A stretch of DNA of 64,000 nucleotides from Arthrobacter globiformis (lineage in GTDB: Bacteria > Actinomycetota > Actinomycetes > Actinomycetales > Micrococcaceae), in assembly GCF_030817195.1 (NCBI RefSeq), contig NZ_JAUSYZ010000001.1:3286001-3350000 (forward strand). The letters are read 5' to 3'. This document shows positions 55,746 through 64,000 of this stretch, one piece after another; within the stretch, counting starts at the first letter, position 1, and each line of letters opens with the position of its first letter. The notes below the pieces were generated by a model. It saw only the letters and a program-made list of their open reading frames with translations. It had not been told where the DNA came from and ran no database searches. The position numbers and the translations under genes are program-made.

Positions 55746-56944
55746 TAGAGTCCGATCGTATCCAGCGACGCCGGAATGCTCTCGAGGTAGCCCTTGATGT
55801 TGCGGGCGGTCTCGGCCACGGAGTCGCCGCCGAACTTTTCGGTCACGGCCTCGGCCAGGACCAGCGCAACCATTGCCTCGGCCACCACGCCGGCAGCCGG
55901 AACCGCACAGACGTCCGAGCGCTGGTGGTGGGCCTTGGCCGCCTCGCCGGTGCTGATGTCGATGGTCTTCAGGGCGCGCGGCACGGTGGCGATGGGCTTC
56001 ATGGCAGCCCTGACGCGCAGGACGTCGCCGATGCTCATGCCGCCTTCGATGCCGCCGGCGCGGTTGCTGGTGCGGATGATCCTGCCGTCAGCGTCCTTGA
56101 TGATCTCGTCGTGGGCGGCGGAGCCGCGGCGTGCGGCGGTGAGGAAACCGTCGCCCACCTCAACGCCCTTGATGGCCTGGATGCCCATGAGGGCGGCGGC
56201 CAGGCGGGAATCAAGGCGGCGGTCCCAGTGGACGTAGCTGCCGAGGCCCGGGGGCAGTCCGTAGGCGAGCACTTCCACCACGCCGCCGAGGGTTTCGCCT
56301 TCCTTGTGGGCGGCGTCCACCTCCGCAACCATGGCGTCGGACGTTTCGCGGTCAAAGCAGCGCAGCGGATCGGCGTCGAGCGCGATCACGTTGTCCGGCA
56401 GCGGCAGCGGCCGGCCCTCCGGAACGGTCACGCTGGCGATGGAGACTGTGTGGCTGACCAGCTCAATGCCCAGGTGTTTCAGGAACTGGGCGGCGACCGT
56501 GCCCATGGCAACGCGCGTGGCGGTCTCGCGGGCGCTGGCGCGCTCAAGCACGGGACGGGCCTCGTCGAAGCCGTATTTCTGCATGCCGGTGAAGTCAGCG
56601 TGTCCGGGGCGCGGCCGGGTCAGCGGGGCGTTCCGGGCCTGCCCCGCGAGTTCCTCGGGGTCCACCGGATCGGCTGACATGATCTGTTCCCACTTGGGCC
56701 ATTCGGTGTTTCCCACCTGGATGGCAACCGGGCCGCCCTGGGTGATGCCGTGGCGGACACCGCCGAGGATGGTCACGACGTCCTGCTCAAACTTCATCCG
56801 TGCCCCGCGGCCGTAGCCGAGCCGCCGGCGGGCAAGGGCATCGGCGATCTGCCCGCTGGTGAGTTCAACACCTGCGGGGACGCCTTCAATAATTCCGACC
56901 AGTGCCGGGCCATGGGATTCACCGGCGGTCAACCAACGCAACAT
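55745..56944 (-). CDS. aroC: Chorismate synthase
   Basis: AroC converts EPSP to chorismate using reduced FMN. The 399-residue protein has the three signatures: LRWLTAGESHGPALVGIIEGVPAG, RPGHADFTGMQKYGFDEARPVLERASARETATRVAMGTVA, and RTSNRAGGIEGGMSIGDVLRVRAAMKPI. ATG 56942-56944 was chosen because AGGATGG precedes it and it aligns with family starts; a 21-residue upstream extension is unsupported. It follows aroE by 26 bases. Confidence 0.97.
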   Translation of the reverse strand: MLRWLTAGESHGPALVGIIEGVPAGVELTSGQIADALARRRLGYGRGARMKFEQDVVTILGGVRHGITQGGPVAIQVGNTEWPKWEQIMSADPVDPEELAGQARNAPLTRPRPGHADFTGMQKYGFDEARPVLERASARETATRVAMGTVAAQFLKHLGIELVSHTVSIASVTVPEGRPLPLPDNVIALDADPLRCFDRETSDAMVAEVDAAHKEGETLGGVVEVLAYGLPPGLGSYVHWDRRLDSRLAAALMGIQAIKGVEVGDGFLTAARRGSAAHDEIIKDADGRIIRTSNRAGGIEGGMSIGDVLRVRAAMKPIATVPRALKTIDISTGEAAKAHHQRSDVCAVPAAGVVAEAMVALVLAEAVTEKFGGDSVAETARNIKGYLESIPASLDTIGL

Positions 56945-56970
56945 AAAAACCATCCTGCCATGTCTGGCGG

Positions 56971-57831
56971 TCAGGACACCCGCCGGGGTGCCCCGACTGC
57001 GTCGCACATCACATCTATGACTTCGGCACTGCCGGCCTCGGCGAGGCCGGTGAAATGGCGGACCTGCTCCACCGCCTGGTAGAGCAGCATTTCAAGTCCG
57101 GGGACCACTGTTCCGCCTCCGGCGTGCCAGGCCGCGGCGATTTGGCTGGGCCAGGGGTCGTAGGCGACGTCCAGCAGGACGCCGTCCGTGCGCCGCCCCA
57201 GCGCTTCGAGTTCTGCTGCCATCCCGTCGGCCGCCCGCGGCGGCAGTGTGGAGATTACGACGCCGGCACCGGCCATCGCTTCGACGGCACCGTCGAGGGA
57301 ATGGACGGTGATGTCCATGCCGAGCCCGCTGGCCGCAGCCCTGGCTTCTTCAGCCCGGGCCGTGTTCCGCACGTACAGGTCCACCTTCACGGCACCAAGC
57401 TCCTGCAGGGCTGCCACTGCCGCGGCTGCCGTTCCGCCGCCGCCAAGAATGACGCCCGAGGGGCCGTCACCGGCCCCGGCGTTGCGGAGGGCGTTGACGA
57501 TCCCCGCGACGTCGGTGTTGTAGCCGATGCGCCGGGTGGAGTCCCCGACGCCCTCGAACACCACCGTGTTGATGACGCCCAGGACCCGGGCCACTCCGCG
57601 GACCTCGTCCACCTCGGCGACCATGGCTTTCTTCAGCGGCATGGTGATGGACAGTCCCCGCCAGCCGGGCTCGGCGCGGACGGTGTCCATGAACGCCGGC
57701 AGTGACTCTTCGGTCACGTCGATGGCGCTGTAGCCGATCTCCGCCCCGAGCCGGGCGTAGGCGGCAAGGTGCAGCGCCGGTGACTTCGAATGGCCGATGG
57801 GGTGCCCCAGGACGGCCGCCCGCAGGCTCAT
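56971..57831 (-). CDS. aroE: Shikimate dehydrogenase
   Basis: AroE reduces 3-dehydroshikimate to shikimate. The 286-residue protein shows the shikimate-binding N-terminus SLRAAVLGHPIGHSKSPALHLAAYARLG, the catalytic-Lys loop GLSITMPLKKAMVAEVD, and the NADP-binding GVILGGGGTAAAAVAALQELGAVKVDLYVRN. The final helix VEQVRHFTGL is present. ATG 57829-57831 overlaps the mltG stop by 4 bases (ATGA); a TTG two codons upstream is less likely. No clear ribosome-binding site is visible, which fits coupling to mltG. Confidence 0.93.
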   Translation of the reverse strand: MSLRAAVLGHPIGHSKSPALHLAAYARLGAEIGYSAIDVTEESLPAFMDTVRAEPGWRGLSITMPLKKAMVAEVDEVRGVARVLGVINTVVFEGVGDSTRRIGYNTDVAGIVNALRNAGAGDGPSGVILGGGGTAAAAVAALQELGAVKVDLYVRNTARAEEARAAASGLGMDITVHSLDGAVEAMAGAGVVISTLPPRAADGMAAELEALGRRTDGVLLDVAYDPWPSQIAAAWHAGGGTVVPGLEMLLYQAVEQVRHFTGLAEAGSAEVIDVMCDAVGAPRRVS

Positions 57832-59531
57832 ACGCAACGGCCCGGATTAGCCTCGCACCAGGCGTTGTACTGTTCGACGTAGCCGTTGTGCTCGGCCAGC
57901 GTCTTGGAGAACTTCGTCTCCTTGGTGTCGAGGTTGATGGTCACCCAGTACAGGTAATCGTTGTTGTTCGGCTTGGCCGCCGCGTCGATGGCCGTCGTGC
58001 CCGGCGATCCGATGGGCCCGGCAGGCAGGCCTTGGATGGCGTACGTGTTGTAGGGGTTGGACTTGTCCGCCTTTTCGGCCTCATCGATGTGGAAGGTCTT
58101 CTTGCCCAGGCCGTAGGTGACGGTGGCGTCCGACTGGATCAGGCCGTTCGTTTCGGTGTTGGTGGGCTTGAGGCGGTTGTAGATGGCACCGGCAACATCC
58201 TTGTACTCAGCCTGGCCGCCCTCTGCCTGCACGATGCTGGCGACGGTCACGACGTCGTACTGTTTGGCGGCGTCCGTCACGCCCTGCGACTTGAGTTCAT
58301 CCTGGGTGCTCTTCACCAGCTTGGTGAGAATCTCCTTGGCGGTGGTGCCCAGCGGGAAGCGGTACTCCCCCGGGGCCAGGAAGCCTTCCAGGTTCTTCGC
58401 CTTGGAGGTCAGCCCGAACTGCTTGGGCGAGTTGCTGAGCGCCTTCAGCTGGGCCAGGGAAAGGCCCGAGCCCTCCGAGATCGCCTCCAGCGATTCATCG
58501 ATCCGCAGGCCCGCGCTGAGGGCAAAGTACATGACCTTGGCCTGTCCCTCGTTGAGAAGTACGGAGACGGCGTCGGAGTTCTTCATCTCCTGCTTGAAGT
58601 CGTACTCCCCGGGCGAGAGCGTGCCGCCGGATGCGGACAGCGCCGCCATGAAGGTGTCGGCGTTGGCCACGACCTTCGCGTCCTCCAGTTTGGCCGCGAC
58701 TGATACCGGGCCTTCGCCCGGAACGACCGATACCTTGACCTGGCCGGTACCGGGGCCGGGATAGTCGGCCGGCTTGTCGTTCCCCAGCAGCGGCTTCAGG
58801 AACTGCGCGCCGACGACGGTGGCTGTGACGAAGAGCGCGAGGGTCAGCAGCAGGGCCACGAGCCGGCGCCGGCGCCGGACTTTCTTGGAGGGCCGTGTCA
58901 CTGTGGCTGCGTTCTCGGCGCCGGCCAGGAGCTGGTGCCCCACGGCCTGCTGCTCGTAGGGCACATGCTCCTCGTAGGGCGGGTGGGCTACTGCGTCATG
59001 GTGGACGTCATAATGGTGGCCATCCTCATGGTGGACAGCTCCGTGATGGCCATCCTCGTGATGGACGGCTTCGTGGTGAATGTCAGCGTGGGACTCGGCG
59101 TGGCCGTGCGCAAACTCGGCAAAATGCGGGGCGTCCTCAGACTGGGCGCCGTGGACCTGGGCGGCAGCGTCCCCATGCACGGCGGGGTCCGCATGTTCAG
59201 CAGGGTCGTGGATGGTTGGCGGAACCGGCGGAACGTCGGGAACCTCGACGGCCGGAACAGGCTCTGCAGTGGGAACGGCAGCCGGAGGTGTGGCTATTGC
59301 CGCCGTCCGGGGGCTGCCAGAACCGGAAGCCGCAGCCGATGACCCGGTCCGCTGCGCGGCGCCCACGCCCACGTGCAGCTCTTCGACGGACTCGTAGGCC
59401 TGCTCGGGCACGGCATCGCCGGACTCGGCGGTGACGGCCTTCTCGCGGGCGCGGATCTCTTTGCGTGTCAGGGGCCGTCCGGCGTCCGCGAAGGGGTCGC
59501 CGGCGGAGTCGTCGCTATTGACCGGGCTCAC
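57828..59531 (-). CDS. mltG: Endolytic murein transglycosylase MltG with histidine-rich cytoplasmic tail
   Basis: MltG cleaves nascent glycan strands during peptidoglycan synthesis. The 567-residue protein has a long N-terminal cytoplasmic region (about 1-220), one membrane helix (about 224-245, LVALLLTLALFVTATVVGAQF), then a LysM-like subdomain and the YceG catalytic domain, with catalytic Glu in VASIVQAEGGQAEYKDVAGAIYNRL and the IQSDATVTYGL block. Residues 118-188 are strikingly His-rich (repeats of HHEDGHH, DVHHDAV), unusual for the family. The GTG start overlaps ruvX by 4 bases. It lies upstream of aroE, as in mycobacteria. Confidence 0.94.
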   Translation of the reverse strand: MSPVNSDDSAGDPFADAGRPLTRKEIRAREKAVTAESGDAVPEQAYESVEELHVGVGAAQRTGSSAAASGSGSPRTAAIATPPAAVPTAEPVPAVEVPDVPPVPPTIHDPAEHADPAVHGDAAAQVHGAQSEDAPHFAEFAHGHAESHADIHHEAVHHEDGHHGAVHHEDGHHYDVHHDAVAHPPYEEHVPYEQQAVGHQLLAGAENAATVTRPSKKVRRRRRLVALLLTLALFVTATVVGAQFLKPLLGNDKPADYPGPGTGQVKVSVVPGEGPVSVAAKLEDAKVVANADTFMAALSASGGTLSPGEYDFKQEMKNSDAVSVLLNEGQAKVMYFALSAGLRIDESLEAISEGSGLSLAQLKALSNSPKQFGLTSKAKNLEGFLAPGEYRFPLGTTAKEILTKLVKSTQDELKSQGVTDAAKQYDVVTVASIVQAEGGQAEYKDVAGAIYNRLKPTNTETNGLIQSDATVTYGLGKKTFHIDEAEKADKSNPYNTYAIQGLPAGPIGSPGTTAIDAAAKPNNNDYLYWVTINLDTKETKFSKTLAEHNGYVEQYNAWCEANPGRCV

Positions 59532-60127
59532 TGTAGCTGTCCATCCTCTGAAGATCGTGTTTCCTTTTCCGGGTCAGGCCGTTCAGCAGTATCTGCGGCG
59601 GCATGTCCGGGCAGCCCCGTACGGGGAAGCGCGCGCACACGGCTCCCCACATCCGTTCCCCTGGCTTTTTGCATGTCGATGGCGTGCTGCAATATTCCTG
59701 CAGCCGCAACCTGATCCACCACTTTACGGTGATTTTTGCTGCTCATGCCAGCTTCGTGAAGGTTGCGGTGGGCCGTGACGGTGCTGAGCCGCTCATCAAC
59801 CAGGTGCACCGGGACGTCCGAACCTGTGCGGTCCAGTTCGTCAGCCAGCAGCTGGGCGTACTCCGTGGCCATGCGGGCTGAGGCGTGTTCCTCGCCCTTC
59901 ATGGTCCGTGGCAGGCCAACGAAAATCTGCACGGCTCCCCGGTCTGCCGCGAGGGCGGCAATGACCCTGACATCCGAGTTTTTCTTGGCATTGCGGTCCA
60001 GCGTCTTCAGCGGTGTGGCCAGGATCTCGTCCCGGTCACAAATGGCGACGCCGACACGGACGGTCCCCACGTCCACCCCCAGTTTGATGCCTCGGGGGTG
60101 AACGTGCGGCTCAGCGGATGAAGTCAC
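59528..60127 (-). CDS. ruvX: Holliday junction resolvase-like RuvX/YqgF
   Basis: This 199-residue RNase H-fold nuclease shows GIKLGVDVGTVRVGVAICDRD with the first catalytic Asp, IFVGLPRTMKGEEHASARMATEYAQLLADEL, and VHLVDERLSTVTAHRNLHEAGM with the acidic residue. The extra C-terminal 45 residues (from about 155, RGTDVGSRVRALPRTG) are low-complexity. GTG 60125-60127 is 6 bases after the alaS stop. In E. coli YqgF acts in pre-16S rRNA processing, so the resolvase name is by convention. Confidence 0.93.
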   Translation of the reverse strand: MTSSAEPHVHPRGIKLGVDVGTVRVGVAICDRDEILATPLKTLDRNAKKNSDVRVIAALAADRGAVQIFVGLPRTMKGEEHASARMATEYAQLLADELDRTGSDVPVHLVDERLSTVTAHRNLHEAGMSSKNHRKVVDQVAAAGILQHAIDMQKARGTDVGSRVRALPRTGLPGHAAADTAERPDPEKETRSSEDGQLQ

Positions 60128-60133
60128 GGTTGG

Positions 60134-62812
60134 TTAGCGCCTGGTGACGGCGTCGACGACGGCGGTCAGTGCGGCGCCAACCTTGGAGGCGTCGGTGCCG
60201 CCGCCCTGGGCGACATCGTCCTTGCCGCCACCGCCGCCACCGAGGATTCCGGCGGCGAGCCGGACCAGGGCACCTGCCTTCACGCCGGCTTCACGGGCGG
60301 CTTCGTTGGTGGCCACCAGGATGACCGGGCGGTCGTTGCTGACGCCGGCCACGGCAACCGTGGAGGCTTCGGACCCAAGCCGGTTGCGGAGGTCCAGGGC
60401 GAGACCGCGGATGTCGTCGGCGCCGCTGACCTGGCCGGCGTCGTGCGCGATGACCCGGACGCCGGCGGCGTCCACGGCGGTTCCCGCGAGCTGGGCGGCA
60501 GCGGCGGCGAGCTGCTCCTTCCGGAGCCGTTCGAGCTCCTTTTCCGTGGCCTTCAGCTTGGCGAGGGTCGCGGAGATGCGGTCAGCCAGCTGCCCGGAGG
60601 GCACCTTGAGCATTTCGGTGAGTTCGGTCACGAGTGCGCGCTCCGCAGCCAGGTGCCGGAAGGCGTCCATGCCGACGAACGCCTCGACGCGGCGGTTTCC
60701 CGACCCGACGGACTGCTCGCCGAGCAGGGACAGGCTGCCGATCAGCGAGGTGTTGGACACATGGGTGCCGCCGCACAGCTCACGGGACCACGCGCCGTCG
60801 ATCTCCACGACCCGGACCTCGCTGCCGTAGTTCTCGCCGAACAGCGCCATGGCGCCCAGGGCCTTGGCCTCGGCGAGGCCCATGACCTTGGTGTCCACGT
60901 GAAAGTTGTTCCGGATGGCGAGGTTGGAGACTTCCTCGATTTCGGACTTGGTGGCGGCGCTCAGTCCCTCACCCCAGGCGAAGTCGAAACGCAGGTAGCC
61001 GGCCTTGTTGAACGAGCCGCGCTGGGTGGCCTGCGGGCCGAGGATCTGGTGCAGTGCCGCGTGCACGATGTGCGTTCCGGTGTGCGCCTGCTCGGCAGCG
61101 TGGCGCCGTTCACGGTCCACAGCGGCACGGACCAGTGCGTCGGAGGCGATCTCGCCTTCGCGGACGATGGCCTTGTGGACGCTCAGGCCCTTGAGCGGAC
61201 GCTGGACGTCGAGAACCTCGACGACGAAGCCGTCGCCGGTGATGAGACCGGTGTCGGCTGCCTGGCCGCCGGCCTCGGCGTAGAACGGGGTCTCGGCGAG
61301 CACGAGTTCGATTTCGTCGCCGGTGGCAGCCTGGGACACCTTGCTGCCGCCGCTGAGGATGCCGCGGACCCGGGATTCGCCTTCGAGGTCGGTGTAGCCG
61401 GTGAAGACGGTTTCGCCCTCTGCCAGCAGCTCCTGGAAGGCAGAGAGGTCAGCGTGGCCGCCCTTCTTGCCCTTGGCGTCGGCCTGGGCGCGCTGGCGCT
61501 GCTCGAGCATGAGCTTGCGGAACTCGGGCTCGTCCACCTTCAGCCCGGCTTCCTCGGCCATTTCGAGCGTCAGGTCGATGGGGAACCCGTAGGTGTCGTG
61601 CAGGGTGAAGGCGTCGGCGCCGGAGAGGGGGCGGCCTGCGGCCTTGGATTCGTTGACGGCGTCCTCGAGGCGGGCCGTGCCGGACGCGATGGTGCGCAGG
61701 AACGCCTTTTCTTCGGCGTAGGCGATCCGGCTGATCCGGTCGAAGTCGGTGTCCACGATGGGGTACACGCCCTTCATGGCGTCGCGCGAGGCGGGCAGGA
61801 GGTCCGGAAGGCAGGCCTGTTCCACGCCGAGCAGGCGCATGGAGCGGACCGCGCGGCGGATGAGGCGCCGCAGCACGTAGCCGCGGCCTTCGTTGGAGGG
61901 TGTGACGCCGTCGGCGATGAGCATCAGGGCCGAGCGGATGTGGTCGGCGACGACGCGCATGCGGACGTCATCGGTGTGGTGCGGATCGTCCTCGGTCTCG
62001 GCGGAGGTGTATTCCTTGCCCGAGAGCTTGGCGGCCATGTCGATGACCGGGCGGACCTGGTCGGTCTCGTACATGTTCTCGACGTCCTGCAGGATCATGG
62101 CAAGACGTTCCATGCCCAGGCCGGTGTCGATGTTCTTCTTGGGCAGTTCGCCCATGATGTCGAACTCGACCTTGGAGCGGACGTTGTCGATCTGGTACTG
62201 CATGAACACGAGGTTCCAGATCTCCACGTAGCGGTTCTCGTCGGCGATGGGGCCGCCCTCGGCGCCGTAGGCCGGGCCGCGGTCGTAGTAGATCTCCGAG
62301 CAGGGGCCGGCGGGGCCGGGCTGGCCGGTGGACCAGTAGTTGTCCGACTTGCCCATGCGCTGGATGCGCTCAGCGGGTACTCCGGTGTTCTTGAGCCAGA
62401 GTTCCTCGGCTTCGTCGTCCTCTTCGTAGACGGTCACCCACAGCCGTTCCGGCGGAAGTCCGTACCCGCCGTCGGCGACGCCCGTGGTCAGCAGCTCCCA
62501 CGCGAACTTGATGGCGTCTTCCTTGAAGTAGTCCCCGAAGGAGAAGTTGCCGCACATCTGGAAGAAGGTGCCGTGGCGGGCGGTCTTGCCCACTTCCTCA
62601 ATGTCGCCGGTGCGGATGCACTTCTGGACGCTGGTGGCCCGGGTGTAGGGCGGTTCCTCTCGCGCGGTCAGGTACGGGATGAACGGAACCATGCCGGCAA
62701 CCGTGAACAGCAGGGAGGGGTCGCTGGAGACCAGCGATGCGGAGGGAACCGCCGTGTGGCCTTTGCTGACGAAAAAATCGACCCAGCGCTTTGTGATCTC
62801 CTGCGACTTCAT
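60134..62812 (-). CDS. alaS: Alanyl-tRNA synthetase
   Basis: AlaS charges tRNA-Ala. The 892-residue class II enzyme has the N-terminal catalytic domain (EITKRWVDFFVSKGHTAVPSASLVSSDPSLLFTVAGM), a central tRNA-binding domain, the editing domain with the zinc motifs HTGTHIVHAAL and ELCGGTHVSNT (the first normally HTATH), and a C-terminal domain ending in the Gly-rich GGGGGGKDDVAQGGG block. ATG 62810-62812 was chosen because MKSQEI is the usual family N-terminus; a further in-frame ATG 33 bases upstream is possible. Confidence 0.97.
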   Translation of the reverse strand: MKSQEITKRWVDFFVSKGHTAVPSASLVSSDPSLLFTVAGMVPFIPYLTAREEPPYTRATSVQKCIRTGDIEEVGKTARHGTFFQMCGNFSFGDYFKEDAIKFAWELLTTGVADGGYGLPPERLWVTVYEEDDEAEELWLKNTGVPAERIQRMGKSDNYWSTGQPGPAGPCSEIYYDRGPAYGAEGGPIADENRYVEIWNLVFMQYQIDNVRSKVEFDIMGELPKKNIDTGLGMERLAMILQDVENMYETDQVRPVIDMAAKLSGKEYTSAETEDDPHHTDDVRMRVVADHIRSALMLIADGVTPSNEGRGYVLRRLIRRAVRSMRLLGVEQACLPDLLPASRDAMKGVYPIVDTDFDRISRIAYAEEKAFLRTIASGTARLEDAVNESKAAGRPLSGADAFTLHDTYGFPIDLTLEMAEEAGLKVDEPEFRKLMLEQRQRAQADAKGKKGGHADLSAFQELLAEGETVFTGYTDLEGESRVRGILSGGSKVSQAATGDEIELVLAETPFYAEAGGQAADTGLITGDGFVVEVLDVQRPLKGLSVHKAIVREGEIASDALVRAAVDRERRHAAEQAHTGTHIVHAALHQILGPQATQRGSFNKAGYLRFDFAWGEGLSAATKSEIEEVSNLAIRNNFHVDTKVMGLAEAKALGAMALFGENYGSEVRVVEIDGAWSRELCGGTHVSNTSLIGSLSLLGEQSVGSGNRRVEAFVGMDAFRHLAAERALVTELTEMLKVPSGQLADRISATLAKLKATEKELERLRKEQLAAAAAQLAGTAVDAAGVRVIAHDAGQVSGADDIRGLALDLRNRLGSEASTVAVAGVSNDRPVILVATNEAAREAGVKAGALVRLAAGILGGGGGGKDDVAQGGGTDASKVGAALTAVVDAVTRR

Positions 62813-62918
62813 GAGCTGATTACTTACCCTTCTTGGTTCACGCATGCTGGCGCGTGACAGTTTGATTCAGAGGCAGTTCCGGTCTTGGACGGCACTGCAG
62901 GTTTTAATTCTCGCGCGT

Positions 62919-63149
62919 TTAGCGGCGGACGACGTCCTGGGACTCAACACCCAGCGCGGAGCGCAGGTCCGTTTCCCGTTCGCGCATGCCGGCGCGGACG
63001 GCATCGGCGAAGTCGTAGACTCCGTCGGCGAGCCGGCCCACGGCCCGGTTCAGGCCTTCGGGGCCCAGCGCTGACTGCGCCTCGGTGACCTTGCGGAAGG
63101 CAATGACCCCGATGGCCACGCCGATTCCCATCCAGACAAGTCGTTTCAT
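62919..63149 (-). CDS. Small single-helix membrane-associated protein (76 aa)
   Basis: This 76-residue protein has one N-terminal hydrophobic segment (LVWMGIGVAIGVIAFRKV, about 4-21) and a cytoplasmic amphipathic tail (LNRAVGRLADGVYDFADAVRAGMRERETDLRSAL). I recall similar proteins between rpsD and alaS in actinobacteria (DUF6167-like), but the family call is tentative. The ATG follows GGAGAAC. It forms a unit with the DUF948 gene 19 bases upstream. Confidence 0.8.
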   Translation of the reverse strand: MKRLVWMGIGVAIGVIAFRKVTEAQSALGPEGLNRAVGRLADGVYDFADAVRAGMRERETDLRSALGVESQDVVRR

Positions 63150-63168
63150 TTCAGTTCTCCGGGTGGGC

Positions 63169-63543
63169 TTAGCGGCTGCGGCGGCCGGTGGCGGGCTTCT
63201 TGCGGGTGGCGAACGCGGTACGGACGCCGTAGCTGAACGCGGCCACCTTGATCAGCGGCGAACCGACAGTCGCGGCCACGAGGGAGGACAGCGCGGAGAT
63301 GTTGGCAGAGGCGTCCGAAACGTTGGAGGCAATGCCGTCCACTTTCTTCAGCTGCTGGTTGGTGGTGGAGACCGTCGCGGTGACCTCGTCCATGAGCGGG
63401 GTGGCGCCGTCGCTGATGGAACGGATGGATGTCCGGACCTCGTCGAACACCCGCCCCAGCTTGAGGATGGGCACAGCCAACAACAGGACCAGGAGCGCAA
63501 ATACCCCGGCCGCGATCAGGCCGGCAATATCGCCACCAGACAT
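63169..63543 (-). CDS. DUF948-family membrane protein
   Basis: This 124-residue protein has an N-terminal membrane helix (about 5-25, IAGLIAAGVFALLVLLLAVPIL) and a long amphipathic helical region typical of DUF948 (RVFDEVRTSIRSISDGATPLMDEVTATVSTTNQQLKKVDGIASNVSDASANISALSSLVAATVG), with a basic C-terminus. DUF948 proteins resemble methyl-accepting-chemotaxis-type coiled coils. The ATG follows AAGGAGAT. It lies between rpsD and the 76-residue gene; function unknown. Confidence 0.9.
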   Translation of the reverse strand: MSGGDIAGLIAAGVFALLVLLLAVPILKLGRVFDEVRTSIRSISDGATPLMDEVTATVSTTNQQLKKVDGIASNVSDASANISALSSLVAATVGSPLIKVAAFSYGVRTAFATRKKPATGRRSR

Positions 63544-63635
63544 AGACGTTCATCTCCTTGAAACTCCGTGGAACTGTACCGGACGTGCGGCGGCCAACAT
63601 GCTGCAGCCGAAAATGTCCCCCAAGTACCTTACAT

Positions 63636-63670
63636 ACAAAGAAGCCCGCGGCGCTTGCCACGGGCTTCTC
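63636..63670 (-). terminator. Terminator of rpsD
   Basis: On the minus strand, AGAAGCCCG (63670-63662) pairs with CGGGCTTCT (63649-63641) around a 12-base loop, followed by TTGTATG. It starts about 20 bases after the rpsD stop codon. Confidence 0.85.
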
Positions 63671-63688
63671 TGTATACGCTGCCGGAAT

Positions 63689-64000
63689 TTAGCGTGCGTA
63701 GAATTCGACGACGAGCTGCTCTTCGCAGGTCACGGGGACCTCGGCGCGCTTCGGGCGGCGAACCAGGCGGGCCTGCAGGGCGTCCAGCTTGACGTCCAGG
63801 TAGGCCGGAACCTGGGGCAGGACGTCGCGGTGTGCGCCGGCTGCTGCAACCTGGAACGGAGGCATGGTTTCGCTGCGGCTGTGAACGTGGACCAGCTGGC
63901 CCTCGCCGACGCGGAAGGACGGGCGGTCAACGCGGATGCCGTCAACCAGGATGTGGCGGTGCACAACCAGCTGGCGGGCCTGTGCGATGGTGCGGGCGAA
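63689..64000 (-). CDS. rpsD: 30S ribosomal protein S4 (N-terminus cut by window edge)
   Basis: The last 103 residues of S4 are visible. The segment FARTIAQARQLVVHRHILVDGIRVDRPSFRVGEGQLVHVHSRS is the S4 RNA-binding domain, and the protein ends EVPVTCEEQLVVEFYAR, the typical C-terminus. S4 nucleates 30S assembly on 16S rRNA. The gene stands alone upstream of DUF948-alaS, separated by a terminator, the usual actinobacterial position. Confidence 0.97.
   Translation of the reverse strand, partial: FARTIAQARQLVVHRHILVDGIRVDRPSFRVGEGQLVHVHSRSETMPPFQVAAAGAHRDVLPQVPAYLDVKLDALQARLVRRPKRAEVPVTCEEQLVVEFYAR

Noticed and set aside
60443..62857. An 804-codon open frame opposite alaS
   Set aside because: Same antisense effect; the composition is typical of reverse-complement reading of a GC-rich gene.

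Overview
This is a high-GC chromosomal segment from an actinobacterium. Protein sequences and gene order (era-corC-ybeY-phoH, rsmE-dnaJ-hrcA, hemW-lepA, comEA-comEC-holA, pyrR-pyrB-pyrC-carA-carB-pyrF-mihF-gmk-rpoZ-coaBC-metK-priA, aroE-aroC-aroK-aroB with efp-nusB, alaS-ruvX-mltG) fit the family Micrococcaceae, most likely Arthrobacter or Pseudarthrobacter. That placement is inferred from gene content and style, not from a database search. Many starts are GTG or TTG, and neighbouring genes often overlap by 1-4 bases. I found no tRNA, rRNA, CRISPR array, prophage or insertion sequence.

Layout. 1-3743 (-): era (cut by the window edge), a CorC/HlyC-type CBS protein, ybeY and phoH. 4089-5006 (+): a GerMN lipoprotein. 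5073-8045 (-): rsmE, dnaJ and hrcA, with a CIRCE operator at 8105-8131. 8257-9663 (+): DUF3097 and DUF4870 proteins. 9746-12868 (-): hemW and lepA. 13051-14057 (+): a PemK/MazF-like protein and rpsT with its terminator. 14289-18260 (-): holA, a short comEC and comEA. 18318-21302 (-): a 61-residue protein, a frameshifted DUF222/HNH gene and a DegV protein. 21376-24081 (-): leuS behind a leucine-coding leader peptide and a terminator hairpin. 24236-29573: the glycerol genes glpK, glpF and glpD (-) and a divergent SorC-type regulator (+). 29684-31978 (-): katG. 32241-35567 (+): a glyoxalase-fold protein, an aldo/keto reductase, an alpha/beta hydrolase and a glycosyltransferase. 35596-50768 (-): a long run from pyrR to priA covering pyrimidine synthesis, GMP kinase, RNA polymerase omega, CoA and SAM synthesis, with a PyrR-type RNA motif just ahead of pyrR. 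50972-52258 (+): a PrsW-family membrane protease. 52339-64000 (-): nusB, efp, a TPR protein, aroB-aroK-aroC-aroE, mltG, ruvX, alaS, two small membrane-associated proteins and rpsD (cut by the window edge).

Most of the window is conserved housekeeping DNA. I do not see a convincing new defence, mobile or biosynthetic system. The best leads are regulatory or structural: the leuS leader-peptide attenuator, the PyrR RNA site, duplicated 24-bp repeats between glpF and glpK, a SorC-type regulator (rather than GlpR) beside glpD, a ComEC lacking its metallo-beta-lactamase domain, a PriA with degenerate helicase motifs and a pentapeptide-repeat N-terminus, a histidine-rich cytoplasmic tail on MltG, and a one-base frameshift in a DUF222/HNH gene.
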